Assembly (NCBI GenBank): GCA_028456385.1
Contig: JALNQF010000549.1
Coordinates: forward strand, 1-23,795
Length of the DNA stretch: 23,795 bases
Reading direction: 5' to 3'
DNA from: Ophiosphaerella korrae
Lineage: Eukaryota > Ascomycota > Dothideomycetes > Pleosporales > Phaeosphaeriaceae
How positions within the stretch are numbered: position 1 is the stretch's first letter; each line of letters starts with the position of its first letter. This document shows, piece after piece, positions 11,801-22,427 of the stretch. The position numbers were made by a program, and so were the translations under genes. The notes below the pieces were generated by a model that did not search any database, was not told the origin of the DNA, and saw only the letters and a list, made by a program, of their open reading frames with translations.

Positions 11801-12640
11801 TCTAATTAATATATAGGTTAGTTATCTGTAACTATAGTATACCTAATATTATATCTTATTTATTATTAATTGTTGTTATATCTATAACTATGTTCTAGAT
11901 TTCTAGTCCTTCTAACCTTAGTGTTAAAGGTGCTATTTTAAACTATATTAGTTCCTAGAATAGTTTTCCTTCGATTATACTTAGTTATCTAGGGTATTTC
12001 TTTGTTATATACTTTATTCCTTATATTTCTACAAACTTCTTTAATATAAAGTTTCTCGTAGCTCTACTATTAATTATTAATCGTACTTTCTTTCCTTAGT
12101 ATATACCTATTTTCGTAATATATAGGCCTCCTATACCTTCTAGCCTTTCTTACTTTAGTAATTTATTAAATTATCTATTTTTCTAGGGCTATAGGCCTAC
12201 TTTAAGTTTATATTCTTTGTATTTTAGATACTTGTTATATATACATTTATACTATAGTCCTCCTTAGACGCATTTCTTAGATAATTTTAGGCTAGGTCTT
12301 ACTACTATATATCTATCTTCTAGGATTATTTCCTATCCTTAGATATCTTCTACCCTAATTACTCTCGTATAGTTATAGCCTCTTCTTCTTATAGGCTATA
12401 CGTTGTTATTTACTTTAGGGTTTCTATATATAGTATAATTCTTATCTAGGTATAATATCTATAATACTTTAAAATATACTAGATGTCTTAGATCTATTAT
12501 TTTGTTATCTCCTTCCTAGTACTTATCTTTTCTAGGTATATCTATTATTAGGATATAGTATACTACTAGTACTCTTAGTGTATAGGCTTTGTTAATCTAT
12601 CGCGTTCTTCTAGCAAGGTACTACTATTCTTTTTATATAG
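8821..12640 (-). pseudogene. pol of the complete alpha element (PR-RT-RNase H-IN-chromodomain)
   Basis: Read on the minus strand from right to left. The protease active site DSGA is at 12060-12071, now NSRA, followed by TRNFI. The RT has its catalytic YLDD intact at 11154-11165 within FAYLDDILIF. In RNase H the first Asp is at 10716-10718. The integrase zinc-binding CX2C is at 9984-9995, with the first Cys now Tyr. The integrase core has IDFIT-LPKSK with its Asp at 9894-9896, then VDKLTKYLYF, then IIIDRDIRF with D-R-D at 9690-9698. The chromodomain lies at about 8890-9030, with YYLVEW-like residues near 8955. All are in one frame, continuous with gag. Inactivation comes from stops at former CAA, CAG and TGG codons and from protease and zinc-finger missense changes. 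The order PR-RT-RH-IN-chromodomain is diagnostic of chromoviruses. Confidence 0.92.
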
Positions 12641-14300
12641 GTATTCTTCCTACTATAACTATATATTACTTTATCTATTCTTAAAATAGTATAAACTTTA
12701 TTTTTTTAGGATTACGTTCTTTCTAGTCTTTATACGCTTCCTCTATACTTATAACTATTAAGTATATCTAAATAAACTTCTATTTTTTATTTTGTTCCTT
12801 TATATCTAATATTATATAGCTATTGTAGCTATATATTATTAGCTAGGCGTACTCTATACCTCTTATACTAACTTATTTCTTACTTTCTTACGGTCCTTTA
12901 GAGGAAGCTGTAGTAGTCTCTTTATCTAGTACTAGTCCTTTAGCCTAGATTAATAGTACTAGGGGCTCTTCCCCTTCTAAGTCTTCTATTAGTAGGTCTA
13001 TTACTTAGGCTATTTCTTCTAGCTAAGTTTTTGTTCTTTCTTTTATTACTACTACTCTTTATCTCTATTATAGGAAGTATCTTATTCTTTACTTACTAAA
13101 AAGATATATATAGTAGTCGTCTTTGTAATAAAAGGTCTAATAGAGTATTACGTGTTATATTTCTTTACTCTTAGCTACCTTTTCTTAAGGTTTAGCCTAT
13201 ACTTATAGTGCTTCCTTTTTCTTCTTAGTTATTTTTAACTAAGTTTCTTTCTTTAAGTCTTTACTCTTATAGTCTTTTGCAAAGTGTCCTAGTTTCCTGT
13301 ATTTATAATATACTATATCCTATTTCTTCTTTAATTAGTAGTCTTTTACGTAGTAGCCCTTTTTACTATAGTTAAAGTACGTAAAGTCTTTACTCTTCTT
13401 CTTCTTCTTGTCTTTATTAGCGTTAAGGATTATAGAGTCTCTAGTATCCTAATTTCTATTTTAGGTGCTATACTTATTCTTCTTCTATTCCTAAAGATTA
13501 TTATTAATTTATATTACTTATTACTTTAGGGCTTCTAGTGTCCTTAGTTTCTCTATATAGATTATTTTGTATTAAATCTTAGAGTTTAGTCTTTGTTTAA
13601 ATTGTAACATTAATATAGACTCGTTCTATTCTATATTTTAAGATAGTTGTTTAAATTATAATACGTACTTTAGAATACTCTAATTCTATATAAGCTTCTC
13701 TAGTTGTTCTTTAGCTTATTAGGTAATATCTATATCCCTAAATACTACTCTTATTTGTTTAGTAAAGTATTTGTAACTTCTAAAGATAGCTCTAGTTTTA
13801 TCTTTTTATATTATTAGAGAGTGTATCGTATAATCTATCTAGTAAGGCTTGTACTATCTTATTACGTCTTCTTTAAGATATAGTCTAATATATATTACTT
13901 TCTTTTCTTCTATATCAAAGTATAGTACTTATATATCTATTTAGAGTTATACTAATATAATAAAAGGTTTTAGTTTTTCCCTTATTCTATTAAACTTCTT
14001 AAGTATAGGTATCTTTAGTAGTTTCTTTATTACGCTTATCTCTAGGCGTTACGTAATTAGTTCTATCTAGTTTTATCCTTTAATAATAGCTTTAATTTAT
14101 ACTTTATTCTATTTTATATAATCTTATAGTTCTTTGTTCTATATTTCTAAGGCGTCGATTACTATCTTTATATCTTCTTTTTTAGAGATTAAGTTATTTA
14201 TATAGTTCTTAACGTCTCTTTATACTATATTATCTAACTTATAACTACTTAGAGGTGCTTTACCTCCTTTTTTAGTTAAACTTTCTACTATCGTGTTAGC
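12641..14300 (-). pseudogene. gag of the complete alpha element
   Basis: Minus-strand frame shared with pol. The N-terminal half (about 14300-14100) reads as a charged, helical segment rich in Lys, Glu and Gln. The capsid-like part (about 14020-13560) contains ILKKFN-REKLKPF, the familiar substrate-of-gag opening of Ty3/gypsy capsids, and an FRSYKYFTKQIRVVF stretch. Two zinc knuckles follow at 13338-13379 and 13269-13310. The second keeps K-L-G-H-F-A-K-D with only the cysteines altered. The start codon cannot be fixed because ATG becomes ATA under RIP. Gag would assemble the particle and package the RNA. Copies of this gag are at 1-1693 (minus) and 15345-17080 (plus). Confidence 0.9.
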
Positions 14301-14328
14301 TAGACTATGCGCTACTTACGCTTCGCTT

Positions 14329-14352
14329 CTTATAATAACTAAATTAGTAAGG
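14329..14352 (-). promoter_or_regulatory. Presumed primer-binding region of the alpha element
   Basis: The 24 bp directly inside the 5' LTR read CCTTACTAATTTAGTTATTA on the minus strand, and the same sequence adjoins the LTR at 1670-1693 and at 15337-15360. That is where reverse transcription is primed. The usual TGG start is not visible. RIP has changed the site too much to name the tRNA. Confidence 0.45.
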
Positions 14353-14794
14353 TATAATAGGCCTCCTATTGTTAACTATAGGTACCTATCTAGTAAGAGT
14401 TAGTAGATTATAAGGTAATAGTAAAGGCTTAGGAGTAATCTATAATAACTATAAACAATAGAAGATATTTTGCAACTATCTTGTATTAGCGTTCTATAGT
14501 TAAAGGATTAAATTACTAATACTATCTTAATAATGCGCATTACTACTAACTATATACCTATACTTCTTAGCTAGCTTTGTACTTTGTGTTTACTAAGATT
14601 ACGAATTACGAATTTATTACGTGCACGAATTCGTGCTTTATATTTACTAAGATTACGAATCGTAAATTTATTACGTGTCCCTATTGTAGTTAGCTTCCTA
14701 GTTAAGTTTGTTGCCTTACGAGTTGTATGTGTTATTATTATCTATAGTAGGGCTAATTAGTTTAAATTAGCTTTCTCTTGTTACTACTATAATA
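14353..14794 (-). repeat. 5' LTR of the complete alpha element
   Basis: It is 442 bp, beginning TATAATAGGCC (TGTAAC changed to TATAAT) and ending CTATAATA. It carries two units of the 54-bp repeat at the same spacing as the 3' LTR. Being the right-hand LTR of a minus-strand element, it contained the promoter of the element. It is followed by the second ATACT. Confidence 0.93.
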
Positions 14795-14799
14795 ATACT
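14795..14799. repeat. Target-site duplication ATACT, right copy
   Basis: Directly follows the LTR end and matches 7762-7766. Outer-copy pol sequence resumes immediately afterwards. Confidence 0.9.
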
Positions 14800-14985
14800 T
14801 TAAGTAGAAGACTAGACTTATAAAAAGAAGTAAGTACTACTAGTATAGTTTTAGTTAAGAATAAAGAAAAAAACTTAGTTTTAAATAAACTTAAGAAAGC
14901 TATAATACTTAAAAAAAAAAGTAATAAGCTAGATAAATAGATTTAAAAGAAAATAGAAAAAGTATTAAAAGTATAATAAGAGTAA
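14800..14985 (+). pseudogene. Outer alpha copy pol, continuation after the nested insertion
   Basis: The sequence from TTAAGTAGAAGACTAGACTT onwards is colinear with the reverse complement of about 10380-10200 of the complete element, the linker between RNase H and integrase. In combination with 5725-7766 it forms one interrupted copy. Homology fades at about 14985, before the integrase zinc-binding domain. No integrase or 3' LTR of this copy follows. A divergent LTR of another alpha copy begins instead, so the outer copy is truncated on both sides. Confidence 0.75.
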
Positions 14986-15336
14986 TTAAAATAGATCTAA
15001 TTAGTTTTAACTTAAGTACTAATAAAGTATAAGATAAGTAAAGTAATAGCTTAAACTAAAAGACTAACTATAACCTAAATATATAATATATTATAGTAAT
15101 CTATAAAGTTATATAAAAAGATTAGTAAGAGTATATAGTTAAAGTAATATATATTATTAGAATAGTATTAGTAAAATAATTATTAACTACAAGTAATAAT
15201 ACTTATATAGTTATAAAATATCTTTTATTATTTATAGCCTATTACTTAATTATAATATAAACCTTTATTCTTAACTTTTAATCTATAAATACATTTAAGA
15301 AGTTACTAAGAAGTTAACTCTAGTAACTTTATTATA
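14985..15336 (+). repeat. Divergent 5' LTR of the third alpha copy
   Basis: The right end is clear: ATTATA at 15336 followed by the CCTTACTAATTTAG segment seen inside the other alpha LTRs, then gag. Blocks matching the plus-strand reading of the alpha LTR include ACTAACTATAACC near 15055 and TATAGTTATAAAATATCTT near 15213-15231. It is about 90 bp shorter than the 442-bp LTRs and much more diverged, so it is either a subfamily or has internal deletions. The left boundary is approximate. Confidence 0.6.
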
Positions 15337-17080
15337 CCTTACTAATTTAGTTATTAAAAAAAGTAAAGTAGAAGTAGTATATAGTCTAAGCTAATATAAT
15401 AGTAAAAAGTTTAACTAAAAAGAGTAGTAAAGTACTACTAAGTAGCTATAAGTTAGATAATACTATATAGAAAGTAATTAAAAACTACTTAAATAACTTA
15501 ATTTCTAAAAAAAAAGAAATAAAACTAGTAATTAATACTTTAAAAATATAGAATAAAAAACTATAAGACTATATAAAGTAAAATAAAGCTTAGATTAAAG
15601 CTATTATAGTAAGATAAAATTAAATAGAGTAAATTACTTAGAGACTAGAGATAAGTATAATAAAGAAACTACTAAAAATACTTATACTTAAAAAGTTTAA
15701 TAGAATAAAAAGAAAGCTAAAACTATTTATAGCTTTAGTATAACTCTAGATAGATATATAAGTACTATATATTAATAAAAAAGATAAAAAAGTAATATAT
15801 ATTAGAATATATCTTAAAAACAATATAATAAGATAGTTTAAACCTTAGTAGATAAACTATATAATATATACTCTAAGAGAATAAAAAGATAAAATAAGAG
15901 CTATCTTTAGAAGTTAAAAATACTTTACTAAATAAATAAGAGTAGTATTTAAAAATATAGTTATTACTTAATAAGCTAAAGAAAAGCTAAAGAAGCTTAT
16001 ATAAAATAAAAGTATTCTAGTATATATATTATAGTTTTAATAACTAGTATAAAATATAGAATAAAATAATCTATCTTTAATATAATAATTTAAATAAAGA
16101 CTAAAAGTAAGAATTATATATAAAATAATTTATATAAAAAAACTAATAATACTATAAACTCTAAAGGATAAGGTAATATAAATTAATAATAACTTCTAAG
16201 TATAGAAAATAAATAAAGATAGAAGATACTCTAGTAATTAAAATAGTTAAGACTCTATAATCCTTAATACTAATAATAATAAAAAAAAAATAAAAAATAA
16301 AAACTTTATATACTTTAACTATAGTAAGAAAATGTACTATATAAAAGATTATTAATTAAGAAAAAAAGATATAGTATACTATAAATATAGAAAACTAAAA
16401 TACTTTACAAAAGACTACTAAAGTAAAGACTTAAAGAAAAAAACTTAGTTAAAAATAACTAAAGATAAGAAGAAAGTACTATAAGTATAAGCTAAACTTT
16501 AAGAAAAAGTAGTAGTAAGTAAAAAGTTATAGTATATAATACTTAACTAGACTTTGTATTATAATAATAACTACTATATATACTTTTTTAATAAATAAAA
16601 AGTATAATAGTTTTTATAAAAAAATAAAGTAGTAGTAATAAAAAAAGAATAAAGAAAAGTATAGTTAAAAAAAATAACTTATATAATAGACTTACTAATA
16701 GAAGATTTAGAAAAAGAAGAAATTCTAGTACTATTAACTTTTACTAAGAAAGTAGTAAAAGATAAAAAAACTACTATAGTTATACTTAAAGAATTATAAA
16801 GTAATAAGAAAGAAACTAATATAAAAAGTATAGAGTATACTTAGTTAGATATATATAGGTTTAATAGCTATATAATAATAGATATAAAAGAATAAAATAA
16901 ATAATAGTAATTTATTTAAAAATACTTACTAGTTATAAGTATAAAAAAAGTATATAAAGACTAATAAGAATATAATTCTAAGAATATAAAGTTTAGACTA
17001 TTTTAAAAATAGATAAAGTAATATATAGTTATAGTAAGAATAATACCTATATAAAGAAAATAATAGTACTTTATAAAAAT
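15337..17080 (+). pseudogene. gag of the third alpha copy, plus strand
   Basis: Colinear with the minus-strand gag at 12641-14300. Two zinc knuckles are at 16311-16352 and 16377-16418, in one frame (0 mod 3). In the first, all three Cys and the His now read Tyr; the second is changed the same way but keeps F-T-K-D around the last position. The spacing of the knuckles is 66 nt rather than 69. A possible third Cys/His cluster lies near 16555-16590. CA and TG are almost entirely gone, so this copy has been through more RIP than the complete element. It is preceded by its own LTR and followed in frame order by the start of pol. Confidence 0.85.
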
Positions 17081-17497
17081 AAAATAAAAGATTAATAAAG
17101 CTTATATACTAAGAATACTAGTAGTATATTATATTCTAATATAAGTAAAACCTAGTAATAATAAGTACTAAAAAGAAGATAATAAAATAAAAGACCTAAA
17201 ATATCTAGTATATTTTAAAGTATTATAGTTATTAGACTTAGATAAGAATTATATTATATATAGAAACTTAAAAGTAAATAATTAAGTATAGCTAATAAGA
17301 AGAAAAGGCTATAATTATACTAGAGAAATTTAAGTAGAAAATATTATAGGTTAAAAAATAATAACTAGAGAAAAGTATATAGTAATAAAACTAAGACTAA
17401 AACTATTTAAAAAATATATCTAAAGAAGACTATAGTATAAATATACTTATAATAAATATCTAAAATATAAAGAATATAAACTTAAAATAGAACTATA
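17081..17497 (+). pseudogene. Start of pol of the third alpha copy, cut by the copia insertion
   Basis: Matches outer-copy pol from about 5725 to 6100 and the minus-strand element at about 12590-12190. The block ACTAGTAGTATATTATATTC near 17117 is shared with minor differences. It ends before the protease active site, at the border of the copia LTR (17498). The last alpha bases are GAACTATA, and the homologous outer copy continues with GCTTTAGAA. The continuation is not found to the right of the copia element within the window. Confidence 0.8.
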
Positions 17498-17747
17498 TAT
17501 TATAAGTTAGAGCTCTACTCTATATAATTTAAGTAAGCCTATAGTAGTAAGTAAGCTATATAAGCTATTCGAGCTACTCTACTATATATAAGTAGCTTAG
17601 CTTAGATAGCTCTTTAATTAATAATTATCTTCTACTTATTTCTAAGCTTATATCTTATAATAGTTATAAGCTTAGCGCTAAAAATTACTTAATAGTTTTA
17701 TCCTATATACTATAGTAAGAGATTATAAGCTTAGTATACTCTTATCT

Positions 17748-17778
<31 letters not shown>

Positions 17779-17892
17779 TTACTTAAACGCTTATAATATT
17801 TTATAGTAAAATTACTCTACTTAATAAAAGTACTACCCTACTTAATAAGTACTTATAATAGCTAGTATAGTTTATATAACTCTATTATAATA
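17498..17892 (+). repeat. 5' LTR of the Ty1/copia element, 395 bp
   Basis: It starts TATTATAAG and ends TTATAATA, a perfect 8-bp inverted end pair that corresponds to TGTTATAA...TTATAACA before RIP. The left border coincides with the point where alpha pol homology stops. The five bases before it, CTATA (17493-17497), are the candidate target duplication. It contains a (CTTAT)7 array. No matching 3' LTR was found before the window ends. Confidence 0.7.
17741..17775. repeat. (CTTAT)7 microsatellite in the copia LTR
   Basis: Seven exact CTTAT units followed by CTATT. None of the five dinucleotides in the unit is a RIP target now, but an original CTTGT or TTATC-type unit cannot be excluded. Confidence 0.95.
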
Positions 17893-17901
17893 CTTTTAAG
17901 C

Positions 17902-17916
17902 TAGGTATCTAGTAGC
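17902..17916 (+). promoter_or_regulatory. Probable primer-binding site of the copia element
   Basis: TAGGTATCTAGTAGC, nine bases inside the LTR, equals TGGTATCAG-like sequence with one inserted base and RIP changes. Copia-type elements usually prime with the initiator methionine tRNA half-molecule, whose complement begins TGGTATCAG. The match is approximate. Confidence 0.4.
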
Positions 17917-18872
17917 TAGTTAATCTAAAAGCTAATAATATCTCTAATATCTATACTAATAAACTAGTTTAACTTAAACTAAAGAGCCTAGTAATAGTAA
18001 AAGAAGTAGCTACCTATAAGCTTATAATAGAGAAATACTAAGCTATAAAAGATACCTAGGTATCGCAAATAGTACGCCTTAGAGCTCTAAGTACTTAGGT
18101 AAACGCTATAGTTAATCTAAGCTATCTAGTAATAGCTAAAATAACTCTACTTATAAATAATAAAGCTACGTTATAAGAGCTTATCTAAATACTAAAGAGC
18201 TTACTAGCTTTATCTAATACTAGTACTAGTAATCTTATTTAAGCTTAATACTAAGCCTATCTATAGAAGGCTTACTAAGGACGCTAATTACTAGAGCTCT
18301 AGTATAATAAGTAGCTACGCCTATATTAGTGTATAATTACGTATAATATTATAGAGGTAATAGGTAAGCTTATAGTATAAGATTTCCTAGAAGTGTTAAT
18401 ACTAAAGCTAGCTCTAGACTAAGCTTAGATAATAAGCTAATTAGTAATCTAGAGCTTAGTCTTTAGCTTAAAAGTACTTACGCTAAAGTAAATTAGTAGT
18501 ATCTACTTAGCTCTATTATAAGAGTATAAGCTCTAAACTACTAATTAAGGAGCTAGCGTATTTATAACGTTTAGAGGATCTAAGCTATAAGTATTAAGCT
18601 CTAACTTAAAATATAACTACCTATATAGCTAAGCTTACTACTAGAAGCTATAAGATTATAAATAGATATAAGTAGCGCTTATAAGTAGTCTATTTAAAAT
18701 AGATAATAATAGAAAAGTAAAAATATAAGCTTATTTAAATAAGTAGTGCTTTATAGTAGTTAAAACCCTAGTAACTTAAAAGTAGGCTAGTCTCTCTTAG
18801 GAACTAGTTAAAGCTAGCTTAGAGTTAGTTAAATTAAAGGCTCTAGCCTATCTAGGCTAGCTAAACGTAGTA

Positions 18873-18937
18873 CTTATTAACTTAGGTATATTTATTAACC
18901 TAGGTACGCTTATTACCTTAGGTAAACTTATTAAGCC
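18873..18937 (+). repeat. 18-bp tandem repeat in copia polyprotein before the protease
   Basis: Three units (18873-18890, 18891-18908, 18909-18926) plus a partial fourth share CTTATTAAC-TTAGGTA. They are in frame, six residues each, and read LINLG-like. They lie in the linker between gag and protease. Confidence 0.85.
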
Positions 18938-20923
18938 TACTCTTAGAGCTTACTTAACGCTAGATTTTAATACTTACCTACTCTCTAAAAGTACTATACT
19001 TAATAATAGAGCTACTTTCTACTTAGTTAACTTAATAAGTTTTATAGAATTAGACTCCTTTATAAAAGTAAAAAGCGTAAACTATATAGAAGTAAGTATA
19101 TAAGTATTTCTAATACTTAGTAAAAGTACTTAAATCTTTAAGAATACTCTAAATAGTACTTATAGTAAGTATATAGAGAATTTTATACTTTATAAAGTAG
19201 TAGTAGTTAAAGGATTTTATATTAATATAGTATCTAAAGCTTAATTATAGTAAGCTAGAGCTTAGTATTAAGGTTTTAACGTAACTCTAAGAGTAGGAAC
19301 GCTAGTAGAAAGTATTATACTAGCAACGCTAATATATAAATATAACCTTACTTTTATTAAATATAAGCTTATTACAATTTATCTAACTATTATAAGTATA
19401 ACTTAAAGTAACTAGTAGCTTAACTTATAGTATATAACGCTTAGAAGTAACTTAGAAGAACTCTAGTACGCTAGAGCTAGTTATCTTAGACTAGAAGTAC
19501 TATAAGCGCTAGTAATAAGCGTAAGAAACGTACGTATTAATAGAATAGTACGTATTAAGTATAAGTATTACTTAATAGTATACGCTAAGTAAGTTATCTT
19601 AAAGTAGCCTAGAAAGAGAGCTTTACACTTATACTAGTAAGTAGTATAAGACTTATTTAATATACTTACTAGCTACTTTAAAGAAGTTTAGACTATACTA
19701 CTTAAGTATAAGTATAGTAGTAAGCTCTATACCTACTTATTATAAAGTAAAACTCTTTAAGAAATAATAAGAGTATTTAAAAGCTTTATAAAGCTACTAC
19801 TAACACGCTATAAGCTCTATATATATATACTCTAGTAAGATAATAAAGTAGTAACGCTTTTATAAAGAGGTAAGATGCGCTTCTAGATTTAGGCTAAATA
19901 AGAAAAGATTATAGTTAAAAGTACTCTAGTATATATATATAAGCTAAATAGAAGAGCTAAAAGAGCTAGTTAAGAAATAATAATAAAAGTAATTAAGATA
20001 AGAATAAGAACTAACTTACTAGAAAGGCTCTAGCTAGAAATAGTAGAAGTACCTACGTAGCTATATAATATAAGCCTAAGCTACACTTATAATATATAAG
20101 CTCCTAATATAGTACTTAATAGCTAGTTTAAGTAGTACTTTAGATACTATTAGCTTAAGTAAGTAAGAGCTACTATAGTAAACTTTTAGCTAGATTAGAG
20201 TAGAGTATATACTTATAGCTACTACGTATATCTACTTAATAAAGAGTAAGTAGCTAGGCGTAATAAAAGAGGTTTTAAAATAAGCCCTTAGAGCTATATT
20301 AGATATCTAGTAGGATATAGAGTATCTAATATATATAGGATATAAGTCCTAGAATTAGATTAGGTAATTATAACGCGTAACGTAATATTTAATAAGTAGC
20401 TCCTTTATAATAAGAAAAGTAAAGCTTATTAAGAGCTCTTAAAGCTAAAGATTTAAAAACTTATTAACATGTTATATAAAGACGTAGCGCGTAATATAAG
20501 AGAGACCTAAGATAATATATATAACTAGCTCTACGAAGTAGCTTAAATCCTAGAAAGTAACTAGTAAAGTAAGTACTTAGAGTAAAATCTAGGAGGTAGA
20601 GCTCTATATAATACTAAAAGCTAGGCTAGCTAGCTAGCTATCTTAGTAGAATAAAGAGTAGATCTTATATAAGTAGTAAGCTTAGCTAGTAAACTATATA
20701 GAATCTATATAAAGTAACTTAAGCTTAGTAGCTTTTAAACTCTAGAGTAAATACCTAAACTTAGAAGAGTTTAGTATATAGGTACTAATATTAATTATAG
20801 AAATTAATATAGTAAAGTATCTAAAAGCTCTTAGGAATTATAATTAACTAGAGAAGTAAGCGCTTTAGAGTAACTAATAGATAAGAGTTTAACTTATTAA
20901 ATAGCTACTTATTAAACTACTTC

Positions 20924-21025
20924 TTATTAAGTAGCTATAGCTTCTATAGCTCTAAATAAAGTAGATACTATCTTTTATTAAGTAGCTATATCTTATATAG
21001 CTCTAAATAATATAGTTAGAGCTTA
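20924..21025 (+). repeat. 51-bp tandem repeat in the copia integrase-RT linker
   Basis: Two units, 20924-20974 and 20975-21025, share TTATTAAGTAGCTATA and TATAGCTCTAAATAA. The period of 17 codons keeps the frame. A partial, more diverged copy of the unit start precedes it at about 20894. The linker is where fungal copia polyproteins are most variable. Confidence 0.85.
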
Positions 21026-22367
21026 TTAGTAGTATATACGCTAGTAATAGCTAGCGCTAACGTAATTAAGCTAAAGACTCTAAAATAATAAGCTAGATAA
21101 TAGTACTAAAAGCTTAAGTACTTACTTATTATTATATAAACCTAAGTAGAGTAAATAAAGTAGTATACTAGATAAGCTACTCCTATAAGTACTAATAGAC
21201 TATAACCTAAATATAGAGCTCGCTATAGTAAACGCTATAATTATAGTAGCTACTTAGCTTAAGCTATAGCTATAGCTACAAGCTTATCTATATTAAGATA
21301 AGCTACTACTACTACTATAGAATTAGAAGTACCTATATACGTACCTATATAGGTAGCTCTTTAAATAAGTAGCTTAGAAAGAGATTAATACGCTACTAGT
21401 AGCTAGTACCTAGGAAGAGATAGAGCGCTTATAATTAAGTAATTAGCTACTACCTCTAAAGTAGGTTTTTATATACAAACTTAACTAAGATAGCTACTTT
21501 TTTAAGTATAAAGCTTAGATTATAGTATATAAAGACCTCTAAATAATTAATTTAATATAATTAACTTATACTACTATATTAGTAGCGCGCTCGTTTCGAA
21601 CTATAATAGCGATTATAGCTAAGTTTAACCTAGAAGTTACTTAGTATAATATTATTAGAGCTTTCCTCTATATATACTAAGATTATTAACTAGTAGTTAT
21701 CTATAAGCTCTTAGATAGGTTTAAAGTAGCTAGTAAGTATATTAAGCTTAATTAAGCGCTATATAACCTTAAAGACTTACTACTCTTTTAGTATAAAGAG
21801 CTCTTAAGAATACTTAAATAAGCTAGTCTTATAGTTTTAAAAGAAGAGCTATACTTATTCTATAATAAAGAGTATAAAATACTTTTTCTTTTCTATATTA
21901 ATAATATATTAGTAATATATTATAAAATCTACTTATTAGAAGCTTACTAAATTATTAAAAGAATTAAACAAGCGTATAATATAGAAAATAAAAGCTTAGT
22001 AAGCTAGTTCCTAGGTATATAAGTAATATAGAGTTAGCTAGATAAGACTATTATACTTGTCTATAATAAGTATATTAATAAGATAGTAAAAAAGTTTAAT
22101 CTTATAAGCTCTATAAGCTTTTTAGTAACTCTATTACTAGTAGAAGAGCTATAGCTAAGTAAAGGAGAGGCCTTAAAGTGTAAAATTAAAGACTACTAAG
22201 AGTAAGTAAGATCTATCTTGTATATAGTAATAATAGTATAACTAGACGTTATATTTATAGCTTCTAAGCTCTTTTAATATCTTATAAATCTAAGCTAAAA
22301 GTATTTTAAAGTAGTAAACTAAGTTATTATTTACTTATATAGAACTTAGTACCTATTAGTCTAGTAT

Positions 22368-22427
22368 AGTAAGTAGTAAGATAGCTAGTAGTAAGATAGT
22401 AAGTAGTAAGATAGTAAGTAGTAAGGT
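22368..22427 (+). repeat. 15-bp tandem repeat ahead of copia RNase H
   Basis: Four units of AGTAAGTAGTAAGAT (22368-22382, 22383-22397, 22398-22412, 22413-22427), with unit 2 having AGCTAG at its start and unit 4 ending GGT. In the pol frame each encodes Ser-Lys-Gln-Gln-Asp if TAG/TAA were CAG/CAA. It forms a hydrophilic tether between RT and RNase H. Confidence 0.9.

Larger units (their letters stand above)
7767..14794 (-). mobile_element. Complete family alpha Ty3/gypsy chromovirus, 7,028 bp
   Basis: A full-length but inactive LTR retrotransposon on the minus strand. Both LTRs are 442 bp, the direct repeat ATACT flanks it, and gag, protease, RT, RNase H, integrase and chromodomain are in the canonical order. 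The motifs checked (gag zinc knuckles, PR, RT, IN, chromodomain) all fall in one minus-strand frame (codon first base = 2 mod 3), so gag and pol were probably one long ORF and no net frameshift has accumulated. Inactivation is by RIP stops and missense changes. The element sits in the RNase H region of an older copy of its own family. It keeps more CA/TG sites than its surroundings, so it is likely the youngest insertion. Confidence 0.93.

Noticed and set aside
7767..14794. Functional, mobile retrotransposon
   Set aside because: Structure and frame are complete and YLDD is intact, but stops recur throughout and the protease DSGA is changed to NSRA.
16621..16800. Short uninterrupted reading frames that look like small genes
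   Set aside because: They are shadows or fragments of RIP-mutated gag and pol. The real frames are identified by zinc knuckles and catalytic motifs and contain stops.
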